Positions 29,901 through 36,955 of a DNA stretch of 64,000 nt are shown here, in pieces. The stretch is from the NCBI RefSeq assembly GCF_001548375.1, contig NZ_AP017297.1, positions 12,303 to 76,302 on the forward strand. Reading direction: 5' to 3'. The position numbers and the translations under genes were made by a program. Positions within the stretch are counted from its first letter, which is position 1. The number at the start of each line of letters is the position of its first letter. Source of the stretch: Nostoc sp. NIES-3756 (lineage in GTDB: Bacteria > Cyanobacteriota > Cyanobacteriia > Cyanobacteriales > Nostocaceae). The notes below the pieces were generated by a model, which had not been told where the DNA came from, made no database searches, and saw only the letters and a program-made list of their open reading frames with translations.

Positions 29901-31421
29901 AAGGGCTGCCCTTTCTAAAAGAGCAAGGGCATCTTTGGCACTGAGTAACCCGGCTTCATCCACTACCCAAATTTGATGGAGTTCAATCTCTTGGGGCGGT
30001 TCAGACACCAGTAATCTAGCAACAGTCTGGGCTTGAACATCTAACTCTTGACTCAGGACTTTAGCAGCCATCGAACTGGGGGCAAAGCCTTTGATGGTGT
30101 AGCCCGATGCGGTGGCGATCGCCTTTAACTCCTTGAGAGCGAAAGTTTTACCAGCACCGGCTACCCCCTGCCATGCGGTAAATTGGTCTGTTGTGGTTGC
30201 TGTTGTCAGTACCGCTCGACGCTGATCCGCGTTCAAAGCAGTTGTTTGGAGATGGTTTTCAACTACTTCCGGGTGGGCCAATGGGCTAACTTTACCTTGC
30301 CCAGACTGCATCAATTTAATGGTTGCCAGTTCCCGGTTGACTGCTGCCAGGGTGGTAAAGTCGCGCTTTTGGTGAGATAGGCTGAGTAATTCGGGATTGG
30401 TTTGCACTAGCGGCTCAATTTGACTGACATCCGTAGCTAAACCTTGATTGAGAATGAATTTCTCTAAATCCTCCTGGGTGAAAGCTACATTTCTTTCTGA
30501 GCAGTGAGCGATCGCATCCTCTAAATTCTCACAGCTAATTAACCGGGGTTGTAGCAGAGGTTGTGCCTCTAGCGGCTGTACAAAGTTGACACCCAACGCT
30601 GCCGCTTCCTCTCGCCACTTGGCTTTCAATTCCGTAGGGTTAATTTTCTGCTTGATGTTACGGGTGGCAGTCCAAGCCGCTTCACGCTCTGCCCAAGTTG
30701 CGTTTTCGCCTGCTGCACTTAATATCTGCTGCCGTCGTTTAGAAAACTCTCTTAAATCCTCATCTCGAAAGCCTTTAATCTCAAACTGCCCGTGTTCTCT
30801 TGCTTTTACCTCGTAACCTAGCTTTTGTACTTCAAGAGCTAGGTAGTTCTGGTACACCATGCCCAGAAATTTCTTGTTTTTAAATATCTCATCATTAAAA
30901 AGACTGTACCACTGACCAGTTTCAAGCTGCGTCATATTCATGAGCAAAGCATGGGTGTGGAGATGTGGATCTAATTCCCTGGTTTCGATGTGGTCAAACT
31001 CGGCAATTACTAGGTTGTTAGTTGGGAGTAGTTCTTGCCCTCTCTCGGTTGTGGCTCTAGTGTAGCTATAGCGTTCTTCAATCAGTTGTAAAGTCTTCTG
31101 TACTGCTAACCCATGAGCAGTAATTAGCCTTTCATCCCCGCCTACCAACGCTTGCAAACTCACGCTTTTCGGTGCAGAGAAAGTAAAGTCTGTAGCTGCC
31201 CGACGTTGCGACGAGTTTAACTTTCTAGCACATAAAGGTTGACTACCATCAGGTGACAACCCATTGACAATATTGAAAAAGGTTTCTTGGTCATCCACTG
31301 CTCCTGACAATCCTAATTTCTTCGCACCTTTACCAGACCAGCGTGAAGCACCTTCTTGGTAATACCCTTCCATGAAGTAATGTACTGCTTGCTGTGGTTC
31401 TGTGTTCTTTCCTGTTAACAT
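27000..31421 (-). CDS. MobF-family relaxase/helicase (TraI/TrwC type) with C-terminal DUF3854 TOPRIM-like domain
   Basis: 1473 residues. The TrwC-type relaxase domain (about 1-280) has paired tyrosines at 20-21 (GYYQEG), FSAPKSVSL at about 81-89 and the metal-binding histidines HLHTH at 153-157. A RecD-like helicase has Walker A GVAGAGKT at 419-426 and VVDEAGLL at about 486-493; a UvrD_C-type end (VSTTYSSQGKTADRVLI) follows. A Pro/Ser-rich linker encoded by G-rich repeats precedes a DUF3854-like domain of about 1000-1240, with ITEGAKKAASL and GVDDLIV. The last 200 residues are coiled coil. It would nick oriT and unwind the transferred strand. The extra TOPRIM-like domain suggests priming or nucleic-acid processing in the recipient (inference). 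Confidence 0.92.
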   Translation of the reverse strand: MLTGKNTEPQQAVHYFMEGYYQEGASRWSGKGAKKLGLSGAVDDQETFFNIVNGLSPDGSQPLCARKLNSSQRRAATDFTFSAPKSVSLQALVGGDERLITAHGLAVQKTLQLIEERYSYTRATTERGQELLPTNNLVIAEFDHIETRELDPHLHTHALLMNMTQLETGQWYSLFNDEIFKNKKFLGMVYQNYLALEVQKLGYEVKAREHGQFEIKGFRDEDLREFSKRRQQILSAAGENATWAEREAAWTATRNIKQKINPTELKAKWREEAAALGVNFVQPLEAQPLLQPRLISCENLEDAIAHCSERNVAFTQEDLEKFILNQGLATDVSQIEPLVQTNPELLSLSHQKRDFTTLAAVNRELATIKLMQSGQGKVSPLAHPEVVENHLQTTALNADQRRAVLTTATTTDQFTAWQGVAGAGKTFALKELKAIATASGYTIKGFAPSSMAAKVLSQELDVQAQTVARLLVSEPPQEIELHQIWVVDEAGLLSAKDALALLERAALEQARVLLVGDTKQLSAVEAGNPFKSLQQAGIKTSHLNESNRQRAPKLKLAVDLIADGQIEEGFNRLDENGCIQTVTAESKIAAIADEYVTATPEQRARTLVLAGTNKERLAITQAIREHLKTEGSLGTATTITQLQAKDLTSVQMRYAHNFELDDMVMATRSYKRRGLEKGQLYKVVGKDGDGLRLEASDGRHFQVDTGFNKAVYQRQNIEIAEGDRLRWTKNDRQLGRRNGQEFVVKAIAGFNAQIEYLDSGQTEFINLQQAQHLDYATVSTTYSSQGKTADRVLIAADYTIGQESFYVAVSRARYELKLYTENKDDLLALAQSSRAKENALALLRQKELEKQRQSKLEKEKVTSTAIVAKEPRSPGAGEQGSGGAEEKSYNNSSPLPPSPSAPLPSSSPLPPSPSAPPPNSSPLPTSTSKPVTKKPVPKAAQPKVAFWTPDHVAEVPEQLDSQHWQELVFGSAIHPLIAACNFKSLHQTRDWEHEAWEYLMYSEHLPRTNTGRLSSGIMSKYTHIEDGGWWCDAGVNPKSFANLQPGDKPDRTLWGCYKPNNPREKADKPGKFIKYEHPPKTELSIFLLDVPDEVADRIYEKHGVQPSESDRASGFWYCAWKYNLPVTITEGAKKAASLLSQGHAAIGLPGIYAGYRSKDELGEKVKARLMDELAVFATPGRECTFCFDYETRPETKQNIEIAISRTGGLLEEQGAKVKVVTLPGPDKGVDDLIVSQGPLAYEKVYSEASTLKAWRNNNNQQRHTPPAPPKKLSDLERKQRLQERFSNQPTQSAFKKVIDGLTNQELLYLEQAVKEYFSETVAQVPPPINRQTIESQISQLQQQLDSLWIKHTQQEKSIRTMELIPLHQLSNKYELMLNQQLDTIGTIKELFTQKQQLESDISQWEIQAQNHETWKREAKTIEMSTIYNLLKTPQLQERLITIKETQKQREREVKAKLTISRQPSPQPRRGFRR
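28651..28801. repeat. STRR-like repeats in the relaxase linker, both orientations
   Basis: The + strand shows GGCAGAGGGG-type units from about 28651 to 28745, then CTCCTCCGCTCCCC-type units (the inverted type) to about 28801. Both halves stay in frame and encode the linker. Confidence 0.75.
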
Positions 31422-31864
31422 CCTCCGTTCCTTTCGTAGAATGTCAGGTTTAAAGGTTGGAACAGTTCAGGTACTTGCTGAGGATTACTGATGATAAATT
31501 CAAGTTCTACATCTGCATAATTGTTGAGCTTGTTTATTAAGTTCTCAAAGTGCATTGCATCAACACACCATACTTTAAATGATGCGTAATGGTTGGGCTT
31601 TAGCTCATAAAAGAATTTTTCACTCTTGGGTATTTCTTGAAATATTCCAACTGTCTGTTTATGGTATTTACAAAAATTAAAGCCTACCCAATTGACTTGT
31701 TGGAAATCAGCTACCCGAATCACCACATCAGCAGAAGATTGGTTTCTAGATAATGGTTGACTACTCCAGTAACACCTATTTCTCCAATAACATATCGACA
31801 TCATTTGATGCGCTTGAGTCTTTAAAAGCGTTGAAGTTACTTTCTGTAGTATTGGGTAATTCAA
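31415..31864 (-). CDS. Hypothetical protein upstream of the relaxase
   Basis: 149 residues, overlapping the relaxase start by 7 nt, so probably translated together with it. The chain is mixed alpha/beta with many aromatic residues (SADVVIRVADFQQVNWVGFNF). There is no signal or membrane segment. I do not recognise a family. A later start at a Met near residue 21 (MMSICYW) is possible. Position suggests a relaxosome accessory protein. Confidence 0.6.
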   Translation of the reverse strand: MNYPILQKVTSTLLKTQAHQMMSICYWRNRCYWSSQPLSRNQSSADVVIRVADFQQVNWVGFNFCKYHKQTVGIFQEIPKSEKFFYELKPNHYASFKVWCVDAMHFENLINKLNNYADVELEFIISNPQQVPELFQPLNLTFYERNGGC

Positions 31865-31933
31865 ATCTTTATATTAGTTAATGAAAAATTTTTCTGCCCA
31901 AATAAATTTTAAAACAAGTGCTTTTTTCTGGCA

Positions 31934-31963
31934 AAACTTTTTTGCGTACTGTGCGAAAAGTTT
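31934..31963. repeat. Inverted repeat beside the partition/transfer region
   Basis: AAACTTTT (31934-31941) and AAAAGTTT (31956-31963) form 8-bp arms around a GC-containing loop with TGCG..TGCG. It lies between the leftward transfer gene and the repeat array, and could be part of an oriT or a promoter element. Confidence 0.35.
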
Positions 31964-31982
31964 ATTTTTTTGGGGTGACATG

Positions 31983-32157
31983 AGTTTCACATAAAACTGA
32001 CATGAATTTGCCGTAAAACTGCCATAGTTTTACCAAGGATTTAACATGGCTTCCATGTTAAGAAACTTAGAGTTCCCATAAAAATGACATGGTTTTCACA
32101 TAGTATTAACATGAAAATCACGAGAGTTTACCATAGATTTCACATAAAACTGGCATT
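31983..32157. repeat. Degenerate ~21-bp direct repeats, candidate centromere (parC)
   Basis: Units close to TTTCACATAAAACTGACATG begin at about 31985, 32006, 32028, 32072, 32093, 32127 and 32138. Most are spaced 21-22 bp or multiples of that. The array lies directly upstream of an actin-like gene, which is where parC lies in ParMRC systems. Some units are weak; a promoter for the operon must overlap this region. Confidence 0.6.
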
Positions 32158-32211
32158 GCACGCTGATGTGTTTTGTTACCAAGATTTTCATCTACTGAGT
32201 CATCAAATTTT

Positions 32212-33330
32212 ATGAACCCATTAACGCTGGCAGTAGATCCGGGTGGTTCGTTTCTCAAATGTTTTTACACCTTGGAAAGCTTTAAACCAGAACTGATTTT
32301 GATGGAACCGGAAGTCGCTACAGTCCCTCTAGAAAGTTTACAAGCTTATGAACAAAGTAAAGTGGGTAGCTCTTCTCCTGAGAATAGTGCTTGGATTGAA
32401 TATCAAAACAACTTCCAAGCTGTGGGCTTTTTAGCGAGGAAGCGCTTTAATGCAGATTTGCAACTGCAACGCCGCAAGTTTGAACTAGCTTTACCTAAAG
32501 TCTTGGCGATGGTAGGAGCGATCGCAGATAAACATGAGTTACCTAATAACTCCTCAATCAGATTAGGTATCTTACTTCCTTGGGGCGAGTACCAAGATAG
32601 GGCGTTATTTCAAGAGCTAATTACCAAAGCACTAGCTGACTATAAGTTCAAAGAACAGTCCAAATCCTTTGTAGTGGATGCTTTTATCTGCCTCCCAGAA
32701 GGTGGAGGTATCCTAACTAGAGGCCGCGCCCCTGGCTCTAGTATCAAAGACCAGACCATTGCTGTGATTATGCTGGGATACCGGGATACTTCTATCCTAG
32801 TGATTGAACGCGGGGAAATGAGCAAAGGAAAAACGGAACCTTTGGGATTCTCCAAAATGATTGAATCGGTAATGGCGCAAACATCCGGCTTGAATGCCCA
32901 TCAGTTAACGGCGGCAATTTGTAAAGCGGGGCGAAATATTAATCCTAAAGCACTAGAAGAATTGGCGGCCGTGGATGCTGCTTACAAAGAACATGAGTTA
33001 GCCACAATTAGAACTGCTGTGACTAACGGCAGAAAAGAATACTGGATGATGTTGTCCAATTGGTTAAAGTTGCAAGTTCCCCGCGATGTTGATGAAGTGA
33101 TTATTGGTGGCGGTACTGCTCATTATTTTCGCTCTCAACTAAATAACTTGTTTTCGGCAACTACAGTTAACTGGTGTGACCATTTGGAATCACAAATCAC
33201 CAGTAATTTCTCTCAAGTGGATGCCAAATCCCTGCAATACCGATTAACCGATGTTTATGGATTATTTTTCTACCTGTGTGGTAACAGTATGAGGCAAAAT
33301 AAAGTACAGGTAGGTACTGCCAATGGATAA
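32212..33330 (+). CDS. Actin-like plasmid partition ATPase (ParM/StbA type)
   Basis: 372 residues from ATG 32212, which places the phosphate-1 motif LAVDPGGSFLK at residues 5-15. A TTG 39 nt earlier is less likely. The C-terminal part has EVIIGGGTAHYF, the adenosine-binding loop of actin-like ATPases. Length fits ParM (about 320-370). Such proteins form filaments between plasmid copies bound by an adaptor. Behind it, overlapping by 8 nt, is a 150-residue gene in the ParR position. It is a different sequence from the actin-like protein at the left end. Confidence 0.82.
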   Translation: MNPLTLAVDPGGSFLKCFYTLESFKPELILMEPEVATVPLESLQAYEQSKVGSSSPENSAWIEYQNNFQAVGFLARKRFNADLQLQRRKFELALPKVLAMVGAIADKHELPNNSSIRLGILLPWGEYQDRALFQELITKALADYKFKEQSKSFVVDAFICLPEGGGILTRGRAPGSSIKDQTIAVIMLGYRDTSILVIERGEMSKGKTEPLGFSKMIESVMAQTSGLNAHQLTAAICKAGRNINPKALEELAAVDAAYKEHELATIRTAVTNGRKEYWMMLSNWLKLQVPRDVDEVIIGGGTAHYFRSQLNNLFSATTVNWCDHLESQITSNFSQVDAKSLQYRLTDVYGLFFYLCGNSMRQNKVQVGTANG

Positions 33331-33775
33331 GCCAATCGAGTACCGATGCCGTATTGCTTTGGAAGCTCAAGAATCTAATGTTGCCTTGGTCAACTTTCTC
33401 AAAGCCAAGGAAAATTTAGTTCTTAGCGAGAGAGATAAACTATTTTCTGCCCTGTCTGCCTATTGGCTACCGTTTGCAATGAGGAATGCAGGGTGTTCAG
33501 ATGAGGAATTAAAGCAGTGTGCTAAGAACGCGGTTTATCGCTTGAAGCTGCATATTAGCTATCTGGTTGAAAGTTTCGGTCTGGATTTAGAAGATGCTGT
33601 ATTACAACCTGCCATAGCTACAAAACCTATTCGACCAGTGACCAAAACACCAAAGGTTGAGCTTGATTTGCAACTATCAACCGCTCCTGAAGTATCAGAC
33701 GATGCTTCGCAGCCAGATTTAGAGCAGTTGATACATCACGAAGATGACGGCACTTTTGAAGGATTATTTAATTAG
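33323..33775 (+). CDS. Candidate ParR-like partition adaptor
   Basis: 150 residues. The first 90 form a helical domain (YRCRIALEAQESNVALVNFLKAK and later helices) followed by an acidic, disordered tail ending EDDGTFEGLFN. In ParMRC systems the adaptor ParR binds parC with its N-terminus and contacts ParM filaments through an acidic or flexible C-terminus. The position (overlapping the actin gene), size and tail fit that role, but no RHH signature is obvious. It could be another partition accessory protein. Confidence 0.6.
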   Translation: MDKPIEYRCRIALEAQESNVALVNFLKAKENLVLSERDKLFSALSAYWLPFAMRNAGCSDEELKQCAKNAVYRLKLHISYLVESFGLDLEDAVLQPAIATKPIRPVTKTPKVELDLQLSTAPEVSDDASQPDLEQLIHHEDDGTFEGLFN

Positions 33776-33785
33776 TGGGGTAAAT

Positions 33786-34562
33786 ATGCCTTATACCAAA
33801 GAAGCGTTACAGAATATGTACGCTCTATCAACAGAAGATGTAAATGCAACTTTGGAAGTTTGCGGGTTGCCTGTAGATAAACAAGAGTATGGTGATGAAG
33901 AAATTGCGGCGGTTGATTTTCAACAAGCAGTTGAGTTAGTTAAACAACAGAACTCTGATACATCCACTACCCCAGAAAACGATGCTTCAGAAGGTAAGAA
34001 GAAAAGGAAGTCCAAACTCTTAGATACTACTGAGTTACTAGCTAAAGCCCGTGACAAAGGGATTAAGCTTACTCTGCTAGAAACAATGCAAGTATTACAA
34101 GCCTGTGGGCTATCAGAAAAGGATGAATACTCTCAGGCTGAATGCGATCGCTTCCTTGAGGCTGGGGATTTAATTAAAAAGCAAGGTAAATCCGTTGAGG
34201 AAGTGGCACAGCATTTTGGATTAAGTAGTAATGATTCCACGCCAGAAGGAGATGTAGATACAGATGTGCTTTTGCAAGAGCTTGGGGATACTACAGCTTT
34301 ATTGGGTGAGGAGGAGCGAGAGTTAATCAGAGAAATGGTGCGGCAGAAAGCTAAAGGTGATATGGCTGGACTACCCAAGTTGTATTTGCAGTCTTTATTG
34401 GAGGAAATGCGATCGCCCCAATTTCAACAGGAGTGGCAGCAACTACGAGAGGCATTTAAGGCCAAAGTCATGGGAAAAAAGCCGACTTCCCCGATATTCC
34501 CGTTGCAGCCGCCTTTAATAAGCTTGCCACCGACATCGGAGAATGGGTCAATATCCGAGTAG
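33786..34562 (+). CDS. Partition-operon protein, zero-frame product of a candidate -1 frameshift
   Basis: 258 residues from ATG 33786, with GGGG upstream; an earlier in-frame start inside the previous gene is rejected. Two repeated helical units are recognisable (YTKEALQNMYALSTEDVNATLEVCGL and KLTLLETMQVLQACGLSEKDEY). Charged linkers and a helix (RELIREMVRQKAKGD) follow. The last 26 residues after the heptamer at 34475 are Pro/Ser/Leu-rich and unlike the rest, as expected if this tail is out of the functional frame. Function unknown; the operon links it to partition. Confidence 0.65.
   Translation: MPYTKEALQNMYALSTEDVNATLEVCGLPVDKQEYGDEEIAAVDFQQAVELVKQQNSDTSTTPENDASEGKKKRKSKLLDTTELLAKARDKGIKLTLLETMQVLQACGLSEKDEYSQAECDRFLEAGDLIKKQGKSVEEVAQHFGLSSNDSTPEGDVDTDVLLQELGDTTALLGEEERELIREMVRQKAKGDMAGLPKLYLQSLLEEMRSPQFQQEWQQLREAFKAKVMGKKPTSPIFPLQPPLISLPPTSENGSISE
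34475..34481 (+). promoter_or_regulatory. A AAA AAG slippery heptamer (candidate -1 ribosomal frameshift)
   Basis: In the zero frame this reads GGA AAA AAG, the X XXY YYZ heptamer used by E. coli dnaX. A -1 slip puts ribosomes into a 163-codon open frame. A purine-rich AAGG lies about 14 nt upstream. No strong downstream stem was identified by eye. Confidence 0.55.
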
Positions 34563-34972
34563 TTGAGGAAAAACGCACGATTGAGGTTAAGGCACATAAA
34601 ACTATTGAGCAAAAAGCTAAGATTCGGGCTACCCAGATAGCTTTAGACAAACTCAATCAATCTCAGCAATGGATTGAAACTGAACAGAAACAAGTCCAAC
34701 TCAGAAATGAACGAAGACAGCAATTTCGACTAAATTTGATTCATTTTGCTCGTTGGATTGGCTCTGGGAGGTCTGGCTTGTTGTTTTATCTGGGGTCGTT
34801 TGCAATTTACTTATCCTTGGGTTTCGCTTTAGGTCTTAACCTCCCCTCTGCGATCGCCTGTCCTAATACTAAAAGTTACTGTTACCTTTTGCGATTGGAT
34901 AAAAAAACTGTGGTCATTCCTAGTGATTACATCAAACAAACATCTCCAAAAAAATCCAATCGTCAACGTTAA
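34481..34972 (+). CDS. -1 frame extension with membrane span (frameshift-dependent)
   Basis: This frame is open for 163 codons and has no ATG or ribosome site at its beginning. Its sequence looks coding: VAAAFNKLATDIGEWVN, then a charged helix (about 70 residues rich in K/E/Q), then a membrane span (LLFYLGSFAIYLSLGFALGL) and a basic tail. Joined by a -1 slip to the upstream 232 codons it gives a protein of about 395 residues, anchored in the membrane. Alternatives are a one-base indel in a pseudogene or in the sequence, since the site is a run of six A. Confidence 0.5.
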   Translation, partial: ADFPDIPVAAAFNKLATDIGEWVNIRVVEEKRTIEVKAHKTIEQKAKIRATQIALDKLNQSQQWIETEQKQVQLRNERRQQFRLNLIHFARWIGSGRSGLLFYLGSFAIYLSLGFALGLNLPSAIACPNTKSYCYLLRLDKKTVVIPSDYIKQTSPKKSNRQR

Positions 34973-34993
34973 TTAATCGTGCTGTTTTTCAAG

Positions 34994-35028
34994 TTGACAA
35001 ATAATTTTTCTCAAAATTGATTTGTCAA
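34994..35028. terminator. Inverted repeat after the partition operon
   Basis: TTGACAAAT (34994-35002) pairs with ATTTGTCAA (35020-35028) over a 17-nt loop. It lies 21 nt after the operon stop and just before a stronger hairpin. Confidence 0.4.
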
Positions 35029-35050
35029 TTAGTCACTTTTTAAATATAAA

Positions 35051-35080
35051 GGGGTAGTTATTAACTACCCCCTTAATTTT
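35051..35080. terminator. Bidirectional hairpin terminator between convergent genes
   Basis: GGGGTAGTTA (35051-35060) pairs perfectly with TAACTACCCC (35062-35071). T-rich DNA follows on the + strand (CCTTAATTTTATT), and T-rich sequence follows on the reverse strand too. It lies 10 nt from the ardA stop. Confidence 0.7.
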
Positions 35081-35081
35081 A

Positions 35082-35834
35082 TTAGTGACGACTAAAAACG
35101 TAGACTTTCTTATAACTTTCTTCTACTGAAAAGTAGGAGTCAATAAACCAATCACGGGCTATTGCCGCAAAATCGAGGTAGAAGCTAGGAATACCCATAT
35201 CTTCTAAGTTCTTAATCAATCCCTGTTGTTCGAGTTGGTCATAAACAAAGTCTTGTTCGTTTTCGTACTCACCCCAGTAATGTTCTTGAAAATCTTCTAC
35301 ACTAGCTTCACTACTGTCGTATTCATAATAAGCTGCGTAGGCTGCGCCATGCTCTGATAATGTTTGAGCAAGTTCGGCTAGTTTTTCTATGCTTTCGTAT
35401 TCATCGATGTGAATACCACACCAGTTTTGAAAATCATGGATTGCCCACTCTTCACAGGCTTCATATTGGCAGCAAGGCGACCAAGATAGCATCCATTCAA
35501 TGTCTTCTTGAATTTCCGAAGCATCTTGTGTGCAGTCAATCCACATCCCGTGCAATTTACCATTATTGTAAGCAGACAAACAAGCTACATAAATCTGTGG
35601 TACATCATCATCAAAGCATTCGCGTTCATGCTTAGGAAATGGCAGTAAACAGCTTGCACCTTCTTCTATTGGTAAATCAACACCAGCTAAACTAATTGCT
35701 AACTCTACTGCTCGTTTTTCTTGAGAAGGGAAGCTTAAAATATGACTTTCAAGGTGGCAGTTGTAAATCTGTTGGGCAACTAATTGAGCATCTAGTTCTG
35801 AGTGAAATATTAGAGTGTTAGAAAACAAATTCAT
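35082..35834 (-). CDS. ardA: ArdA-like antirestriction protein
   Basis: 250 residues from ATG 35834, with AAGGA 9 nt upstream. The ArdA signature is clear: PQIYVACLSAYNNGKLHGMWID at about 78-99, followed by IQEDIEWMLSWSPC and EEWAIHDFQNWCG, and near the end LDFAAIARDWFIDSYFSVE. The chain is strongly acidic, as expected for a DNA mimic. ArdA blocks type I restriction enzymes and so protects a plasmid entering a new cell. The first 70 residues precede the usual ArdA start and make it longer than the roughly 165-residue family standard. A hairpin with A/T flanks lies in its leader. Confidence 0.9.
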   Translation of the reverse strand: MNLFSNTLIFHSELDAQLVAQQIYNCHLESHILSFPSQEKRAVELAISLAGVDLPIEEGASCLLPFPKHERECFDDDVPQIYVACLSAYNNGKLHGMWIDCTQDASEIQEDIEWMLSWSPCCQYEACEEWAIHDFQNWCGIHIDEYESIEKLAELAQTLSEHGAAYAAYYEYDSSEASVEDFQEHYWGEYENEQDFVYDQLEQQGLIKNLEDMGIPSFYLDFAAIARDWFIDSYFSVEESYKKVYVFSRH

Positions 35835-35864
35835 GTGTTAGAATCCTTTTAGTGTTTAAAACTC

Positions 35865-35905
35865 AAAAAGAGTGATCAAGATTCGCAGTCGGAATCACTC
35901 TTTTT
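35865..35905. promoter_or_regulatory. Perfect 12-bp hairpin in the ardA leader
   Basis: AAAAAGAGTGAT (35865-35876) and ATCACTCTTTTT (35894-35905) pair perfectly over a 17-nt loop, with T-runs on both strands. It ends about 30 nt before the ardA start on the reverse strand. It could be an attenuator controlling ardA or a bidirectional terminator insulating it. Confidence 0.55.
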
Positions 35906-36021
35906 GTTGTCTAAGGCTTTAGGTCACTGGCGCTACATCTTAAACTTCACGCTTCGGTTCGATTCCGTTACCGGGAGTCTTTGTGGCGCTCCTTTTCCTA
36001 TTTCCTTATATCATTATTATC

Positions 36022-36035
36022 CCGCATATATGCGG
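36022..36035. promoter_or_regulatory. Palindromic operator copy 1, CCGCATATATGCGG
   Basis: A perfect 14-bp palindrome between divergent ardA and the RHH gene, identical to the copy 65 bp downstream. Likely RHH repressor binding site. Confidence 0.6.
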
Positions 36036-36086
36036 ATTTATCAAGTATTTCAGCCTTATTTTCCTATTAAAATAACTAATCTACTA

Positions 36087-36100
36087 CCGCATATATGCGG
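36087..36100. promoter_or_regulatory. Palindromic operator copy 2, CCGCATATATGCGG
   Basis: Identical to copy 1 and placed 4 bp before the RHH start at 36104. It would let the RHH protein repress itself and, through copy 1, perhaps ardA. Confidence 0.6.
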
Positions 36101-36103
36101 GAT

Positions 36104-36334
36104 ATGTTAGATTATGGTTATGAGAATGAGCTAACAATTATGAGAAAAGATTATGAGACTCGCTTTCAACCAAAAGGGGTAGGGGTAAAGCACGATACAA
36201 AGCCTATCTCCGTTATGCTTCCAGAGGATTTGGATCAGTATGTGAGGGCAAAGAAGAATCGCTCTGAATGGCTGCGGCAAGTTATAGCTGAGGCTGTGGC
36301 GAAAGAACAAGCTTTAGCTTCCCAGGAAGATTAA
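36104..36334 (+). CDS. RHH-type DNA-binding protein, probable autorepressor
   Basis: 76 residues from ATG 36104. An ATG at 36095 lies inside the operator palindrome and a later one at 36140 is possible; none has a strong ribosome site. The C-terminal half is an RHH: KPISVMLPEDLDQYVRAK (strand and helix) and SEWLRQVIAEAVAKEQ (second helix). No toxin gene follows in the next 190 nt, so it is not an obvious antitoxin. Twin palindromes upstream suggest autorepression and possible control of divergent ardA. Confidence 0.7.
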   Translation: MLDYGYENELTIMRKDYETRFQPKGVGVKHDTKPISVMLPEDLDQYVRAKKNRSEWLRQVIAEAVAKEQALASQED

Positions 36335-36523
36335 TTGTGAATTTTGTCCAGGCGATCGCCTCACTTGTGTATTTATAATTCTTTTGTGAGGTGCTAAGGC
36401 GTAGAGGGCTTGGCAAAATAAGGGTATTCACCGATGTAAGGTAATAGATTATTTGACCAAAAATTTTTATAGTATTAGATGCTACCCAAATGTCAGCGTG
36501 AATCACATTGAATGAGCAAAAGC

Positions 36524-36841
36524 TTACTTGTATCTTTCGCTATCCCTTGTGTTGTACTTGGTCATCATCTGCTCAAATGCTTCCTGTAAATCAATCCCTT
36601 GAGAATTTGCTAGGCAGATGAGGGCAAACAATATATCAGCGAGTTCACCAGCGAGTTCTTGTGCGAGTTCATTATCTTTTTTCTTTTTAGGGCCATACAG
36701 GTGATTAATGAGACGAGATGTTTCACCAACCTCCTCGACTAAACGAGCCAGCATTTCGTGTGGACTCCAGTACCCTTTCCCTACTTCTGATACCCAAGTA
36801 TCAACTTGTTGTTGAATTTCTCTAAGTGTATAATCAGTCAT
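36524..36841 (-). CDS. MazG-like nucleotide pyrophosphohydrolase
   Basis: 105 residues. The MazG metal-binding pattern is present: LVEEVGETSRLIN followed by ELAGELADILFALICLAN, that is EExxE and ExxD. Such enzymes hydrolyse (d)NTPs or related alarmones. GTG 36844 is an alternative start. It is divergent from the NurA-like gene, with 114 nt between starts, so it marks the left edge of the island. It may adjust nucleotide pools during infection or clear modified nucleotides; both are inferences. Confidence 0.8.
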   Translation of the reverse strand: MTDYTLREIQQQVDTWVSEVGKGYWSPHEMLARLVEEVGETSRLINHLYGPKKKKDNELAQELAGELADILFALICLANSQGIDLQEAFEQMMTKYNTRDSERYK

Positions 36842-36955
36842 CACCCTTATGATAGATTTCCAGAATAAGCTGGTTTAAATTCGCACCGAAAAATAAAAAC
36901 ATGGATTGCATATCGATTCATAGTAACCAAATTCAGACTGAAAAGGAGAAACAGG

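Noticed and set aside
35951..35985. GGTTCGATTCC, resembling a tRNA T-loop
   Set aside because: Flanking bases do not form a five-pair T-stem or an acceptor stem, and no D or anticodon arm could be found upstream.
36104..36334. Toxin-antitoxin pair with the RHH gene as antitoxin
   Set aside because: No toxin-like gene follows; the next gene is a distant MazG-like gene on the other strand.
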